A DNA stretch of 64,000 nucleotides from Prochilodus magdalenae (taxonomy: Eukaryota > Chordata > Actinopteri > Characiformes > Prochilodontidae), in assembly GCA_024036415.1 (NCBI GenBank), contig JAMWET010003073.1:5001-69000 (forward strand), written 5' to 3'. This document shows, piece after piece, positions 61,261-64,000 of the stretch; the stretch's first letter is position 1; every line of letters begins with the position of its first letter. Position numbers and translations under genes: made by a program. The notes beneath the pieces were generated by a model. It worked only from the letters and a program-made list of their open reading frames with translations, ran no database searches and was not told the origin of the DNA.

Positions 61261-64000
61261 AACATAACACAACTCAGGGCCGGGCGGGAGAGAAGGACTG
61301 TTTAACAGAAACGTGGCTGTGCTCTTACAATACACTAATTTTCCTTGCCGCATACCTTTATCGTATCCAGCACATAATTAGTCTTTGGAAGGCAATGGGA
61401 GGCTTTTTTAAGCTAGCAAATGAAGCACCAGCGATTGTGGTTAGCATGCGATTATTGGTATCATTATTATCATTGCTATTATTATTACTGCTGGCTTCGC
61501 ACATAGCAACAGTGCTTTGAGTCATTAGGGCTAGAGTTGGGCAAGAGGGCTTTGGGCTGCACGAGAGCCAGGTGCCAGCACAGTTCACTTGTTCTCTCAA
61601 CTTGCCAGGCTGTTTTGCCCAGGCTCAGCAGCGCTGTTTGTGTAGCTCTCTCTCTTTCTGACTGTTGGTTTTTGTGGTATAGGAGGTTGTAGAGAGGCTA
61701 ATGGTTGGGGTGTTTGCCAGAGACGTGAAAGGTGCAGGTCAAGCTATAAATAACACAAGATATGTTTTGTGTTTCAGTGTTTTGGGTAAAATAGTCACAG
61801 CACCCAAATCCACCAGGATTTATTAAGTGATTATTTAAAGCTCTAGACCAAGTATAAACTTCTCTGTACTAGTACTTTGGTCAGATGTAGCCAGCCAACA
61901 AAAATGGATAGGACAGCAGGCACCAGCAGAAATGTTGTTATTGTCTAAACTCCAAGGGCCAATGCTAGTATTAATACTAGAATACAGCATTTGCAAAATT
62001 ATGACTGCAAGAAAAGTTGTAACAAATGTCCTTAAAAAAACCTGCAGTAAGAACGGAGATAAATTAGTCAATTAGCCAGAATTATTAGACTAAGAAATTG
62101 TGGGAAAGCACAACTTAGGATGTAAATATAACAGAGAGGTCTGCACAAGGCGGGCTCACCATGTGATCTGCAAAATAATTTGTGGGTGGGATTAATGGTA
62201 AAACACTGTTACAACTCGAACTTGTTTGGACAGGTATTATGGCTTGCTAGGTGGAACAGATGATTATTGGCTGCTTGTGGAAGCAGACACGTGGACAATA
62301 AAAATGCATCCAGTATGTGTATAACGAGCAAAACAAGTTAGTAATTATCACACACAATATGAAGCTACTAAAATACAGAATCTAACTGTTTTCTTTCAAA
62401 GAAAACATATGTGGTGGTCATATGGGAGTCCTGACTATTAAGGAACAGGAAAACAAAGTATAAAACAGAAGGACTACAGCCTATAACTGTAGAACTACAA
62501 AGTGATAAAATGACCAATGAGTGTAGATAGAAGGAGGTGAGCAGAATAAAGTGGCCATTAGATGTCTAATGTTGATGCACTAAACAGAGAGAAGATAAGC
62601 TGCTACTCATCTAGTACTTATGACTATACTTCAACATATAAGACTGCCAAGTGGCCTGAGCTATACATTTAATGGAAGTCAAAACAATGACTAAAGAAAG
62701 CACCACTTCTGCAAACGCTCAGTTCTAAATGACACAATTTTCAAATTTGTATTTTAAATTTAAATTATGTACATACAGTTTGCATGGCAATGGTGTTTGT
62801 AAATGTTTTAAGGCATTTACATAACAACTAATTTTTAGGTACCATTGAACTGCTTTAAGCCCACCTCCAATGTGTACTAGACTGCACCAAAAAAAGAGAG
62901 AAAAAAAAAGGTTAGACTATAAAAAGAAGACTTCCAACTCAACACATATAAAAGTGCATTGGAAACAAGACACAAGAGAACCCTTTGTCAATTTGTTTAA
63001 TGGGTTATTAAGAGAATTGATTATGGCACACAACACCTGCTTCCATTTGCAGAGGACTTAATGTGATGTAAACGCAGGATAAGGTTCTGTCACTTTTGAC
63101 TTATGAGGTGGAGAGAGAGCAGTCTAACTGCTACTGGGCCACTGCAGACACAAACCTCCCTCTGCATTCCTCCTCCTGAACAATTCTATTTCTGTCTGGT
63201 ATACAGCCAGACAGTAGACACTTCCACAGACCCAGATCTATCATAACGCCATAAAAAGCCAAAAACACTCTTATCATAAACTAAAAATGCAGGGACGCTT
63301 TATCAGATCTTTGGCCTCAGACTTGTAAAAACAAAACCTTGTAATTTATAGACAGGTAATGGCGGAATAAAATAATGCATATTTGAGCCCTGTATACTAC
63401 ATGTCCCTGAACTCATACCACATGACAAAATAAATAGGTCTAAATCATTTTTATATGAGCGTACCTTTGTGACGGAACACGCTTGCCAGGTCACGGTTCC
63501 AAGGCTTTTTTATTTATGGAGGGAAAATTACCGTCCTAAAAAACATCACACGCCAGAAAAAATTACAGCAGGAAAGCCTCCAGGATCGTCATCATCCTCG
63601 AAAAGCAGAATGACGCTGGAGTAGAGGCCGATGCACTGTACATGACAAATGATTCAAAGGGCTGTCAGCTCAAACTCGGACTATTACAGCACGAGTGGCA
63701 AAAGCCTGCATTCCACCACTCCCGCAGCCTGTTCCCTATGCTAATGGCAGTACAGCTTTGACTAACACATCACTGCTGTCCATAAAATCAACACTTTACT
63801 TCATCTTTTGTTAACAGAGCGAGCGAAAGAGAAAACACATTCCACTGGCAAACAATCATCATACAAGATCAGAGCTCACAGACAGAGTTTAAAAAAACGT
63901 TTGCATTTTGTTCAAATAATCACTTCTAGTTGTCCTCGGCGTGAAGGGATGAGGCATGGCAGTATTCAGCGGTGGAAAAAGTGAGTGCTGGATGTGAACA

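Larger units (their letters stand above)
54818..64000 (-). other. odad2 intron, 5' side, at least 9.2 kb
   Basis: The expected preceding exon (human VTGAIWKCSISKENVTK region) was looked for on the minus strand and not found, so it should lie beyond 64,000. The region holds Tc1-like relics (55,690-56,590), GGTTCTT-type repeat DNA near 59.7-59.8 kb, an apparent repeat rich in aacctg/gaacc words at 59,890-60,345 and candidate non-coding blocks at 60,900-61,260 and 63,560-63,780. Confidence 0.6.

Noticed and set aside
63470..63520. Possible extra odad2 exon on the minus strand ending CACAAAG|GTACG
   Set aside because: The upstream acceptor is poor, the phase does not lead into the known next exon in the required way, and the residues do not match the expected ODAD2 segment.

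Overview
The window is a stretch of vertebrate nuclear DNA, almost certainly from a teleost fish and probably an ostariophysan. Genes are split into short exons with GT-AG introns and codon-level matches to vertebrate orthologues. The DNA between exons is full of microsatellites and decayed Tc1/mariner-like and hAT-like DNA transposons. There are no bacterial-type operons, CRISPR arrays or intact mobile elements. The species cannot be named from the sequence.

Two protein-coding genes can be supported, both on the minus strand. The first is mkx (Mohawk homeobox, a TALE homeodomain repressor of tendon and muscle development). Four coding exons lie at 12,523-12,348, 10,143-9,984, 7,783-7,630 and 785-456; the C-terminal exon(s) are beyond the left edge. 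A non-coding first exon (about 13,497-13,640) spliced to an acceptor at 12,653 is predicted inside a CpG-rich promoter region (12.3-13.9 kb). The second is odad2 (armc4, outer dynein arm docking complex subunit 2). Its last five coding exons lie at 54,817-54,575, 49,690-49,576, 42,514-42,326, 42,051-41,830 and 26,807-26,694, ending in a stop codon with a poly(A) signal about 220 bp downstream. The N-terminal exons of odad2 are beyond the right edge. All internal exon phases are consistent and the joined frames match the vertebrate orthologues without a frameshift.

Layout: 0-12.6 kb mkx body; 12.6-13.9 kb mkx promoter/CpG region; 13.9-26.4 kb intergenic DNA with at least six decayed transposon fragments and a purine tract of about 0.9 kb just beyond the odad2 3' end; 26.5-54.8 kb odad2 3' half, with a 15-kb last intron; 54.8-64 kb odad2 intron with no recognised exon. 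The tandem, same-strand mkx-odad2 arrangement is the one found in mammals (human chromosome 10p12.1). The two genes are not functionally linked as far as is known; the linkage is probably kept by regulatory DNA.

I found no new biological system. The most useful second-look items are the predicted mkx 5' exon and promoter, a 991-bp hAT-like element with perfect 10-bp ends lying 98 bp from the mkx homeobox exon, a family of three related Tc1-like relics sharing one terminal sequence, several unusual simple-sequence tracts, and a few GC-shifted, non-repetitive blocks that may be conserved enhancers.
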